Shown here one piece after another: positions 46,746-59,967 of a DNA stretch of 64,000 bases. Position 1 is the stretch's first letter. Every line of letters begins with the position of its first letter. The stretch is from positions 29,134,709 through 29,198,708 of the forward strand of contig CM053246.1 of NCBI GenBank assembly GCA_028583405.1. Direction: 5' to 3'. Under the pieces are notes generated by a model that was not told the DNA's origin, did no database searches, and saw only the letters and a program-made list of their open reading frames with translations. Both the position numbers and the translations under genes were made by a program. Origin of the DNA: Pogonophryne albipinna. Lineage: Eukaryota; Chordata; Actinopteri; Perciformes; Artedidraconidae.

Positions 46746-48993
46746 GCCCCGCGAGCTCACCGTCCGATCAACACTGCTGGTTGCTGCAGTGAAGTGTTAC
46801 AAAACTCTGGCTTGTTCGTATGCCTTCCTTCTTTTCTCAAATGTAATACACTTTAAATATGCTATACTTACATTTTTACTACGCTATGTATTGAACCCCA
46901 TACTGTTAAGCTCACTTGGAGAGGCACGTGTTTGATCCCCGTCTGTGCTTTAATCATGAATTATAATTTGTTCCCCATTTTATGCTATCTAAGTAGGCGA
47001 CACTACATTTTTTGGGGAACAAACTACGTGTTACTCTAGAAACATTAGGCTACTTGAAAGCTTTACATAACAAGATCAAACTAACCCCACACTAACACAT
47101 TGATAAATTAAAACAAGTGATACCCATTTGTTGGGCTTGGGCCTTTAAATCAAAGTAGATTATGGTTTGGTTGGCTATAGCCTATAACCAAAACAAATAT
47201 ATTGTTGCAATATTTGACAAAAACGTTATACTTCGAGAAAAATGTTGTTTTTCCCCATTATTTGTATGCCACTAATCATCACCCTTCTTCATCAAACGGA
47301 GGACCAGTGAAAGGGCCGACCACTCTATGTAAAGAAGGCCAGTTAGCTCCATCACAACAGAAACATCATAGGCCTGCTTTGTATTTCTATTAATATAATA
47401 TATATAATGTCAGTCACACAGGAGCTGTTTTTATCTGTAAGTTATTTTACTTTCAGTACATATTGCTGATAATACCTCTTAGTGGATATCTTCTTACTTA
47501 CATCGGATTTTTATGATGTTATAAAAGGACATTCATACTTATTCCTATAACTGAAAAATAGTATTTAGTTCAATTCACAAACATACTGAACCTTCCTGAT
47601 AAACATAAAGTTTGAAATTACAAAATAGGTAGATTGCCCTTTAAATTGCTTGTATGGTGTTTAGACCTGCACATCTGTTCATAATGTAAATCCAAAATCA
47701 TTGCTGTGTTTAAAGCAGCGCTCACTCCTATTTTCCACAAATCTGCCCGTTTTGTTTAAGAAAGCACACACGCATGTTGACATTTGTACTTTACTCATGT
47801 TGTGTTGAAAAGCAACCGTGTGGTTGTTGACCCAAATCAAACAGCCAGATCTGTTGAAAGGAAATCCTTAAGAGTGAATATCCTGGCCTTGTCTTTGCTA
47901 GATGAATCAAATATGACTTAAGGGCATTATTGTCTCATAGGAAAAATACTCTATGATGTGGGACTTTATGTGTTGTATAACCACCTCTACATCACACACA
48001 TCATTTTGGCACATCCAGGCTGAAATTAATCAAGGGATGTTTTAGTTGAAATCAAGAAGCACCCCGGTTGGCGACAGAGGTCTTTGTTGGAGGCATTTCC
48101 TTGAATTGTATTAATCACTTTGTAGAAGTTTAGATAATTACCTTTGAATTCATCAAGTAAAAAGCGCATTACTCACACTCAAAGTGAGATGAAGTCATGC
48201 TGGAGCTTGTCTTGACATCTAAACTTGCTCATAGATTTGCTTATAAAACTGACTCATACTGTAGTCCTGGTTTAGTCATTTAAAACACCCCGTCTTACTC
48301 AATCTCAGCTGTGAATATCTTATGCAATTTAAAGAAATATTTAAAGAACCTAATACATTTCTAAGCATGGAATGCATTTGTTGAACTGTAATGTTGTTAA
48401 TATTTGATATCAAGTTCCCATAACTTCTGATATTATATTGACCATGTAAGTAATTCAATTACATTTGAGGTCCTGTCTTTGCTCATATTATACATTTAAA
48501 AAAAGAAGCTGAATGTGCAAACTAGCAGCAAAGACTGCATTCATAATCTACCAATGGACAAATGAAAAGAGAAGCTTTACTGCAATCTTTACTCCAACAC
48601 ATGACAAATAAATTACAAACATCAATGCATCTCGTTGCTTAGCTCCAGAGTGGCAGCCACAGTTTGGTTCAGAAAACACTGAATCCAGTACTAAATGCAT
48701 GAACAGACCTACAAAACGTCCAGTAAACTTCTCAACAGCATCCTGCACTTCAACAGATACTGTTATGAAACCTTATTGTTACAAGTTCCAGCTCTGAAGC
48801 TCCAGCTCCAGTTTCATGTTAAAGAGATGGAACTCGTTAGGCGTTTGATATTGCACTTCACAAAATCAGTAACTCTACAATCTTCAAGGATTTTGCAATG
48901 GGATTGTTGATGTAGAAGTCCGTTTCAGACGTCCTGTTCCCAGCATCCTCCTCCTCCTGCGTGATCAGTGTCCTCTGGGAGGTTGGACAGCGG
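46746..48993. other. Intergenic region and presumed mcoln2 3' UTR
   Basis: No supported exon is visible between the lpar3 promoter and the mcoln2 stop codon. The right part, perhaps from 48.5 kb, is expected to be mcoln2 3' UTR. No mobile element is recognised. Confidence 0.5.
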
Positions 48994-51900
48994 TCAGCTG
49001 ATCAGTACGACATCATCACCTTCAGGAACTCTGCAAATACAACATACCAAAAGAAGAATGAGACTTCAAATGTCTAATCAACACCAAAGTACATGGTCAT
49101 TTTTGGTAATACGAGTGCTTCATGTCATCAAATATCTAAGAACAGTTGTTTTGGGTTTTTAAGAGTTACACTATTGGGACATTGAAATGAAATATTTAAG
49201 TGTTACATCACAAATAAACGTCAGAAGGAAGTTCAATTCAGACCCACATCTGCTTGTTCAGACTGGTGAAAATAACTGTTGCTACATTATTAAGGTGTTG
49301 TTGTGATAACCCCGATACAGATTATCACAGGTTACTCCTATGATTCATACCAGCACAACAACTGCTCTTTATTCTCTGGGCTTCCACCTTTATACAGGTT
49401 TGCCCCTGACTCACTGAGACACAACAAAAAGGTGCAGGATAAGGTCTGGATTTCTGGGGACGTAATCAAAAATAAACTGGGACTACTCTCAACCTAGTCT
49501 TAACTAATCTCAGTTAAGGTTAATCCTGAGAGCAACACAGAGAAAAGTAGGGAGAGAGACTTTAAAAGACAGGAGGTGTTTCATAATCGTAACTCTCAAG
49601 GTCTAAGATGCTGTGTGAATAACTTAGGATCTAGTCTTAACTAAAAAGGGAAAATTCTTAGAAAAACCTCATAGTTCTACGGTTTTGGTCAATAGGAGCA
49701 ACTACAAGTACAAATGACCTTTATGGTCTTTGGTGATTGTACCCATTCTGAGAATAAATCCCCCAAAACACGCACTTGTCACTTGAAAACGACAGTCTTT
49801 TCAGCATTAGTTCAAAACACTATCTTGTGTTTTTGCTTTCAAGGCAGTAAACATGTCTCTTCTTTATCAAATCTGCAAACGATTAGACATGTTTTTGCCT
49901 TCATCTTTATGATCTGCCATAAGCAGCACATTGTACTGCTTAGTTAGCGGACCAAGTCTCAGACTCAGTATATCACAAACTGATGCAGATGTGAATGTAT
50001 TTCACAGATAAATGTTTAATCCTACCCTTGGAAAGCGAAGCTGACTCTTTGCTACTCTATACTTCCATGCACATCATTGCACTACCTTCGTCACACATAA
50101 TATCTACTCTTTGCTGTAACATGCCGTGTAACACACAGAGATAAACTGAAGCAGATGCATTCAGGACATAGATCAGGAGAATATTTGTGTGCAGATCTGA
50201 CTAGCCATTTCAGTGTTTGTTATGATGACAGGTAGCGACAAGGATATAACTTTAGATTTCATTCACAAGAGTCTTGAGCCTCAATATATTATTTCACTGA
50301 TTAGCTTGCTTTATATATATCCCAAATAAAAAAAAGTTTTTAATCCAACTAAAGGGGGACTCTTGCTCCTCAACTTGCTTTCCTAACAAGATCACTTGTT
50401 GTAGATGAAGATAACAGTAAGTACGTGTAGATGAAATTTCATCCAGTAAGACATTAACATGTTAGCTGAGAATGCTGATCTAATTTTGGTAAGCACTGAG
50501 AGACAAAGATGCAAATAATAATGACATTTGGTCAGTTTAGAGGCTGCAAATGACTGCACTTACAGAATCTGTGTAACTTGACAAGATTAGCCCTTAATGT
50601 TCCTTTAAGTCAGCTACCTCTAAAAAGGCCACTGGCTGCTTTATCTCCACAGACAAGATACATGTTCAATTGTCCATCTTGCATTACGTGCACAATTTTA
50701 ATGGCCTTGTAACTTAGACTTAACTTCCTTAAACACTGCCGGAAAGCATGCAGGATAGATTGCATTGTCTAACAAAACAATAATGATGGAAGAGCACTGA
50801 AAGTGACATAACAGACTGTAAGGCAAAGAAAAAGTGTACTATTTTTCAGTTCTTTTCCACTCATTACATCATTTAACATATTTTTCAAACATTTGTGGCT
50901 CTGATTTGCAGAAAAAAATAGTAGCTTAACAATCAGGATGCTGTACAAATCATTACAGTAGCTTTTTTGTAAATGTATTTTTACCATAAGTTAAGAAATA
51001 GAGAATAATAGAGAAGAGATGTAAAAGAAGAATGATAGCCTTTTGTCTGTTACAGTTAAGCGTTTCCCTGATACCGAAACAGGGAAATGAAATATGTTAA
51101 AAAGCTAACATTTATTTTACGAATAAAATAAAAATAAATGCAGAACCAAAGTCCAACCAAGACACTGCAGTCCGATGACGTGCTGTTTGAGCTTTTTCAC
51201 TTTTAATCTTTGTAGCAACAGACAGGTTAAAGAGGAAGCGAAGACTATTCAACAAGCGTCACGTTGCGTGTACATTTAATGCCACCGCTTCGAAATGGAC
51301 ATGGAGAAATAAAGTGTGAGCGATGCAACTCGATATCCAGACATGTTAGGAAATACTTTTAAGAAACGTGCTCTGATTACAAAAGGAGAATAAGAAGTGA
51401 TGACGAATGCGCTTTCACATCTTTCTTCAAATTAAAACCACACAGACACACACACCAGAGCCATCACAAAATACTATATTGCAAATCTAAAGACAACTCG
51501 AGCATCACGGTCTAATCCAATTGCTCTCAACTAACCACAGTTCTTTAACAAAACTACTCTGCTTCGATTGGTTGAGTCTTAACTGAGTGTTGACCGTGGC
51601 CTGTTTATGTGGGAGGCAAAACAGCAAGGATGGCTAGAGGGGGTGAGAGGGAGGGGGAAGAGGGGGGGTGAGGGGGGGTTCTTCCCAGTGCACAGCCTCA
51701 GTTTCTCTGTAATCAGCCCATCACTGGGTGTGTCTGCATAGCTCCCACCACTAATTTCATTGCTCTCAGACCACGTCAGCCCGAGCCAAACCACAGCGTG
51801 GAGGAAACTCCAGTCTGCTGATGATAGAGATTGGATCATAGAAAAGGAATGAGCAGAAAACGAGGACATATAGACAAGTACGATGCCTTGCTGTAGCAAC

Positions 51901-54900
51901 AAGTTGTTAGCAAAGCAAACAAATCAGAAATGTTACCATATGTGTAATGCCTCCACATTTGTTTAGAGTGACTTACTGAAATAGAAACACATCAGTGGAT
52001 TATATAATTAGTTAATTGAAAGGAGCAAACTCTTTTGATAATGAATATTGACTAATGACAAACAATAGATGCAGCTTCCCAAACCAAGAGGATCTGTTGT
52101 TCTTCTCTTTTTTCCCCAGTTTATTTGACTGAATGTCTTTGGGTTTTGGACATGACATTGGACTGGAAAATATGATTGTCAGTCTTTAATGATCAAAAAA
52201 TAATAATGATTATTTGCAGCAGTACATTTTTCACATCAATATCCAATAATGAATTGGACAGATTTGAAATGTTTCCAGCAGTGGGTAATAACAACAGGGA
52301 AACACTTTTAAAAACAGATCAAAGAAATAAAAGTTATAATTTAGAAACAAAACCCTTGTTTGACAGGACAAAATCCTTAAGGGAGAATTTACAGAGCAGG
52401 TTGTCAGATTAAACCCCAAGTAATCTTCTAATATATAACAACACCAGAGGAAAAAGACACCTTGAGCAAGGCATTTAAAATAAAAAAATCGCTCATGTGT
52501 TAGTGATGTGGCGTCATGTTTGCACAGTTTAGCTTCCAGATGTGAATACAGGTGTGCAGCAGAGTGTGTGAATGAAGAGTAAATACTGGGACAGCTTACT
52601 AATGAGTTCAAACAGTATCATACCTTCGGCAGCAGCAGAAGGCTGAATTTTGGACATGAACGTCTGTCTGACTGCTCTCCTCTGAAACAGGAACATCTTT
52701 CTGCTCTCTGAGGAACTTCTGCAGGTCCGTCAATGGGAACCCGTTCTTTTGAAAGCTCTGTGGGTGAAAACACAAAGAAATGCAAATAGTGAATACACAA
52801 TGCATTCAAAATTGCATAGAAGCAGATTTTTTTTCAAACTACATTTAAGTAAATCAAGACTATTTAAAGAATGGATCATTAAGAAGATAAAAAAAGAAAT
52901 GTTAGTCAAGAAACATTCTGTACACAATTGTTACATGGGAGATTTCAGACATTTTTCTTTGAATACATTTTTTTTTTTAAACTATTAATCTTAAATGAAT
53001 CAAATAAGTGTTCAGCTATAAGTGCATATTGTTTTGTTTTTTTACAGGCTACATTAAGGCTGCACGATATATCGTGTCGTGACGATAATCGCGATATTCA
53101 CATCGTTTATTTATTTTTATTTTTTAGGACTTGCGATATTAAGTAGGCAAATTAACTCAAACACGTCATGTTACAATTATTTTGCTGCTTGCTACAAAAG
53201 AAAAACTTGCGCGGCTCTCATGTCAGGGGTACTTGAGTGAGTGACAGGAAACCACCAATCACAATCAAATCTCCAAAGCAAACGGACCCGGTGATTAAAG
53301 GTAAAAACACTGAATAAAGTAGTTTCATGTGTTTCTCCAGGGCAGTTTGGCGCTGCTAACCGAGCTAGCTCAGCTTGTTGCTCTGATAACTTAAGATCCA
53401 GACGTCCATGACTAAAATCCTTCACCCGGTTAAATATAGTTTAAAAAAAAACAATTGTATAGCATTAAAGTTCAAGAAAGGATGGTTTGCGGGGAAAAAA
53501 CGGTATTTTCTTCAATTCCTGTATGTTTTCATATCGCAATCGCAGTGGGGAAAAAAATCGCAATGTCAGTTTTTTCCAATGTCGTGCAGTTAGGCTACAT
53601 TATGATGATAATAGAAATATTTCTTACAACTTTCCTGAACACCCTTTGGAGTTAAGATAAGATAAGATGGACCTTTATTAATCCCCGTGGGGCAATTCAG
53701 GAGTTGTAAAGAGATTCAATGTTGAATTTATAGAGTGTCGCATTTTTCACCAAAACCAAAGCACCTTGATGGTCTCGTAGGAGTCGGTGATGAGGGCGAT
53801 GAAGAGCGACAGCACCATGTAGATGAACAGGGAGATGAAGGAGTAGAGGTATGCTCGGCTGAAGAGCCACACCAGAGAGTTCTTGTCCTTCAGCTGGGCG
53901 AAGGTGGTGAACATGTCGTCGCCGTTCAACAGGGAGAAGAGACACTCTGCAACACGACTCAGGCTCTCAAACTACAGAAGAGGAAGAGGGGACATGGGTT
54001 GGACTTTAGGAAAGCTGGGAAGTATAGTGAACACAAGCGCAGTGACAATCTGAAAAGTTCTGATATGAACAAGAAAGCAAAACAAAGACATATATATATT
54101 TCTCGTACACCAAAATAAAGTAAAATCTCTGATTATTGATATTAAATTACTGGATATAATAGATAAGATATGGTTGCCAGCACTCAGTGATATTTATAAC
54201 GTGTAACGAGGGGTCATAAGCAGACATAGCTGCATTTTAAGTCTCAAGTAAGTCTGCGCCAGTTAATTTCATAATCAAATAGCAATCACAGTTATCAAAT
54301 GCCTAATATCAGATAACTGTGTTCATTTTGTCCACTCCTAAAATTGTACTTACAATGTACTACTTAAAGGTAGGGTAGGTAAGAATGGATAAACCAGCTC
54401 GAGTGCGCTACAATTTGAACTACGCAGCCGAAAAAAATCTGCCCCTTCCTTCAGACTTCCTTACAGAGTCCCTCCTCCAACACACACAAACGCCCAATGA
54501 GGGCACGAGATAAGTTTGTGCACAGATGGAAGGCTGACAGGCAGGTAGGCCATCCAGTTATTTTAGCCCGGCCGGCTCAGATGATTGGTCGTGCTTTTTA
54601 CAGCGCCACGGCTTCCACAGATTTTTTAATGTATTTATTGTCAAAGCATTTAATGTATTCATTGCCATCGGGATGTTAAGAGCATTCCATGGAACACAAC
54701 AAAAAGTGTTTCTAAAGTGAATTACCTACCCCACCTTTAAAGTATCGAAATAACTTAGTCTTACTTTATACGTTATTAATAATTATACTATTCTGTTTTT
54801 GTAAAAGCATTCTAATTGTGTAGATTGTCAATGTGGAAATAATTTCAGATACTGTTTACATATGGGTAGATTAGCAGTCAAATAGGTCATCATATCATGT

Positions 54901-57900
54901 TATTTGTATAACGTTTCTATTGACTGTAGATTGACTAAACAAAAAACGTTTAGGAAAACTGTCAAAGCATCTTCTATTTGCATAGAATCTGATTACAAAA
55001 AATATACTTGCATTTAACAAAGTCCCTGTAACATCCGACACTAGCACTACTTCTAAAGGGCACACACTGTACAGTGAGAGGGCGCGTATCTTTGCAAAAG
55101 TAAGTATTGGCTTAGTTTATCTTTGCATGTTAAATAACAAATGGATATTGTCTTTATGGGATGCCATATTTTCTATAGTGTCTTACACATATTTACAAAG
55201 GAGGAGGTGCAGAAGACAGACAGAAGTATGACGGTTGATGATATGGAACGACAAATACAGAAAGGCAAACAAAGAGACTGATGGCTAAATAAGAGCACCT
55301 GAACTTTATGAGAGAGGCCAAGCTTGCCAGAATGTGATAGTATCTAAACACAACATCCCACGGCGAGGGTATGGATTGCAGCTCTTGAAGACGTGTGGGA
55401 TGGCAAGTCCTAGAACATCCTCTGTTTATTCCTTCAGTAAATACACCAAGGATCCTGGTGGGGCTGACGGCACACTATAGTGCGGTGTGTCCCCGGACAC
55501 CGCAGTGTAAATATCGTGACTAAGTCTTACTCGACTGTAACAATGGGCAAACGGGGAACTGAAACCTGTTTTAAGTCAACTGCAGGCACTGAGAGCCAAG
55601 TTACTTTAACTTCTGCTGAAACATCGGTGTATGTGGAAGTAGATATATATATTATAACGTTTTCTTGTGAATTGGACATGGTTCCATTGAATGCTGTGCA
55701 CCATTTAAAATACATTTCTCATCACTTGTTGATATATAATAAGAAAAATCTTAATTATTCAATAAGTTTCCCGAGCTATAGTCCATAAATGAAGCGTATG
55801 TGACCCTGACCTTATAAAGCACATTTCATATCAGTCCACAACTTATTTTCAGTAAATATTCCACTTCAGTTTCAGATTATAAACACATTTCCATTTGTTC
55901 AGTGGGATGTCGCTTGGCTCTGAGGCGGCTGATATCCCTATCTCACATCTGTCTCTCCTACAGTACGAGCACTACTTTGTTTAGACACCCACTGCTGCTC
56001 TGACTTCCGTAAATAATTTATCTTAATGGGACAGGACAGCTAAACATACACATGTTTTCCCTGATGGCACTTGTTGTCCAAGGATCGCCCACTTAGGTTC
56101 ACTAAGTTAAAGCTGTACGTCTCCCCTATCCAAACCCTTGCTGAAGTTAGGATCCCATGTAGCATACAAAAACAATCAACATAAAAACAATATTTAACAA
56201 TATCTTTAGTTTCTAACTTTATAATTTCTTAGACTTATTGTATTGGTGTGTAATAACCTGCCAAAAAATTATCCATTTGGGGAAGGTTGTTAGATCGTTT
56301 TCGTGGTCACTAAGGGGTTTAAGATGCTAATCATGACTAGTGTTGCTAGTAACAATTATTTTCATTATTATATGATCTGTTCATTTTTTTTCCAAGCCAG
56401 TTTCTCAAAGATTTGTATTAAAGTCTTGTTTTGGCAATTCAAAACCCCCCAAAAAAAAAAAAAAAATATATATATATATTCAGTTTAATGTGATTTAAAA
56501 CAGAAAATGTAGGGAATCCATAATTGCATGACGATTACTTTAACGATTGATTAATTAATTATCATGACTTTTCTTCTGTCTAAAGTCTTTCCCAAATTGG
56601 GATCAATAAAGTATACCTATCTATCTAACTAATCAAGTAGTGTTGCATCATGAAATCCCCAGTTTCCTGTAGAGGACTTTTGTTCCAGGCCATTCCCAAT
56701 TTTCCTCTACTTATTTCCCAGCATCTCCACACTCACGTCAGTCTGATTAAAAGCAATATGAATCCCCCAAACCACTTGAATATCTGTGTGTGCTTGCAAT
56801 TTGGTTGCAAAGAGAAGAAGGCTGCTCTTTCTGGAGAAGGCACTGACACCTAGTGGTTGTATAATCACTGTCTTTAAAAACAAGCCGCTGTTCAAGGACA
56901 AGGAAGCAGTTGTTTCATATTCCTCAGTTTGCAGGACATACTGTTGACACAGCAATGAAAAGGCTATTTAACCCTGGGAGAAGTCTGACGAGTTACTGAA
57001 AGCAAAAACATTTGGATAAAACCTTCAAGGATCCTAGAAATAAAAAAATAGGGTAAACATGGTAGAGCTGGTAATATTTTTAATTTAAAAAAATGTGTAA
57101 ACAGTACAGGTAAAATCACTGTTGTATTGCATGATTCTAACATGTGAGAACATGCGTGTAAATTACCATGGATACTAACTGGAGTTCATTTGCAAAGCAT
57201 GCGTTCAATCACAGTATGCTGTTTCAGCCAATTTAAAAAAAACTTGCATGTTTAGAAACTTCTAATGCAATATTATTTTCTTTGGCTTCAGCAGTTCTGC
57301 AGGAAGGGGCGAGGACACTGAAAGAACATTAATAGTTCCCCTAATCTTAACTTCTGTAAATAAAAGCCAGTACAGAGATTCAGCCCAGCCCAATGACTAA
57401 CTCACTTCTTTAATCTCAGGCCTCTCCACAGACCAGTATAGAGTTTACCTTCTCATGGTATGGTCCCAGGACGATCCACCCACAGAAGGTGTAGCCCAGG
57501 TAGATCATGCCGGCACAGCAGCAGAAACGCAGCACCTTTGGGAAGGCTGCTGTCATGGTCAGAATTAACACCTAAACACACAGGAAGTAAACATGAATTG
57601 TTAAGCAATTCTTGGATTGTGAAAGAATGTGTTAACACATTTTATTAGCGGTGAAGAAAGGCCACTTGCATTAAGAGAAAAAAGGTTTACAGACTCACAT
57701 TGTATTTCTGGAAGTATTCCAGGTACCTGATCACGCCGGCCCACACCAATAATGTAGACGTTCCCAGAAATATACTGCACACATCATAACTGGTAAGACT
57801 CTACAGGAGATTAAAACAAAATCACTGAGAGATCATTTAGCTATTGGTCCTGCTGTAACAATCAGTAAAGCCCTGTAAAATATGTAGTTTGTGAATAATG

Positions 57901-59927
57901 ACACAGTATAGCCTCAGGTAACAGGAAAAGGTACATAAGGTCAGATGATTTTACTGTAACAAGGACATAATTGATGGTAAAGTTTTATTAGAGCTTAAAG
58001 TACGATGTGTTTTATGTGGAACTGCAACAGAGGAACATCCTATCAATTGTTAACTAATGCGTGACTTAAGGTAGGTACGAATGGAGAAGCCCCTCCTCCA
58101 ACACACACGAACATGACCAATGAGGGCACGAGATAAGTTTGTGCACAGATGGAAGGCTGACAGGCAGGTAGGCCATCCAGTTATTTTAGCCGGGCCGGCT
58201 AAAATAATCAGTCTTGCTTTTTACAGCGCCACGGCTTCCACAGATGAAATGTTTTAATGTATTTATTGTCAAAGCATTTAATATATTCATTGCTATCGGG
58301 ATGTTAAGAGCATTCCATGGAATATAACAAAAAGTGTTTCTGAAGTGAATTACCTACCCCACCTTTAAAGTGACTTTTATCATCCCTGGTTATAACACAA
58401 ATAACTCACAACGGACATTTTGTGTGTGAAAATCTAAACTAAGTTTACATATTTCCTGCACAAGGAGTCATCCAGTTTTTTGTTTTGTTTCCAAGTTATC
58501 TGTTTGAGTTAACTTGACCTAGTGACCAAGAAATGAAAATGCATTTTGTCTTGTTAAGCCACTGGCAGTGGCTCAGTCAGTAGGGGCTTGGACTGTGAGC
58601 CGTAGGGTCGCCGGTTCAAGTCCCCGACCAGACCTAAATATGGAGTGTGGATTTCTAATTGGAGAGGTCCCAGTTCACCTCCTGCCCTGCCGTGGTGCCC
58701 TTGAGCAAGGCACCGGACATCCCCCTTCCCCCCTCACTCCTATTGCTCCCCGGGCGCTGTACACTGCTCCTAGTACTAGACTCCTGGTACTAGGATGGGT
58801 TAAAAGCAGAGAACAAATGTCACTGTGTGCTGTGCTCTGCATGTGTGAGCATTAAAGAGGGTGTCATCCCTCCCAATTCTATTCTATTCTAAAGCAGCAT
58901 CAAGGGGATTGGTAACATTAATAGGCTTGAGGCAAACACTCTGCATGGTGGCTATAAAAATGACAGTGAGTCAGGTTGAAATAAAAAATATCTTTACTAT
59001 GGCCGTTTCTCAATGTCGAGTAGAGCTGCTGCAGAGCCACTATTTCAAGTATACTACGTCATCGAGTGGCGCCGAATGCTGGGCATTTAAACAGTCCACC
59101 AGACACTCCCTGATTTTTCTTCTTCAATGGCTATATAAATTACAGGACATACAAGCAAAGGTGATGCCACATTACTATGAAGCTGACTGCTTCACATGTT
59201 CTTTCGAGGGGGGACATTTTTTCTTTTTTGCCTGATTTTGTTATATCTTATACTTAACTTCATTTTTACAGTGTGCGAAAAAGTAATATATTGTGCTTCT
59301 TGTTCTATGTTTATTTGACATTTGACCTGTAGTTATCCAAGTCAGTTTTTGGCTCTATATTATCTATTTATAAGACAGAAATACATGATTTACCTTTGCT
59401 TGTATTTCCATCTTCAGTATGGATCCAACTATAGCCAAGAGGTCGCTGACGATGACCAGCACATACCAGCCGTTCAGAAACTCCTTCTGGTCATCCTCAC
59501 ACACTTTATGATTGTAGTTCTCATGAAAGACTCTGGAGAATCTCTGAAAACACACATGTAAATAAAGTCTCTTAAAGATTTAAAACACAATGTCTGGGGT
59601 TTTAAATAAATAGTCATTTGGATGTTGTGTTAATGTGAATTTAAACAAGTTTTTATTTATTGGGAATTTTGGCTTTACAAAAAGGGAGAAAAACAGCCAA
59701 GTTCAGAGCAATCAAAAACTAAACGAGGTGATATAAATCTAATTCTTTGTATGATAATACAAATGTTTTGATATATTGTGAGACCGAACATCTGACCTGC
59801 AGTAACCTGACAGCCAGAACGATGGAGCGAGTGCACAGCACCGCCGATGTGAGGCAAACCAGAATGACGAAGGCGTCAAACACCAGCAGATAGTGTGTGT
59901 TCTTCTGAGCTGAAACACAGACATAGT

Positions 59928-59967
<40 letters not shown>

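Noticed and set aside
52608..52623. Stop codon at 52608 as the only mcoln2 end
   Set aside because: A good donor precedes it and a distant in-phase exon restores the MCOLN2-like tail; retained only as an alternative form.
58564..58640. Possible tRNA gene
   Set aside because: A and B boxes are present, but no complete cloverleaf closes and a SINE body and repeat tail follow, so it is a tRNA-derived SINE head.
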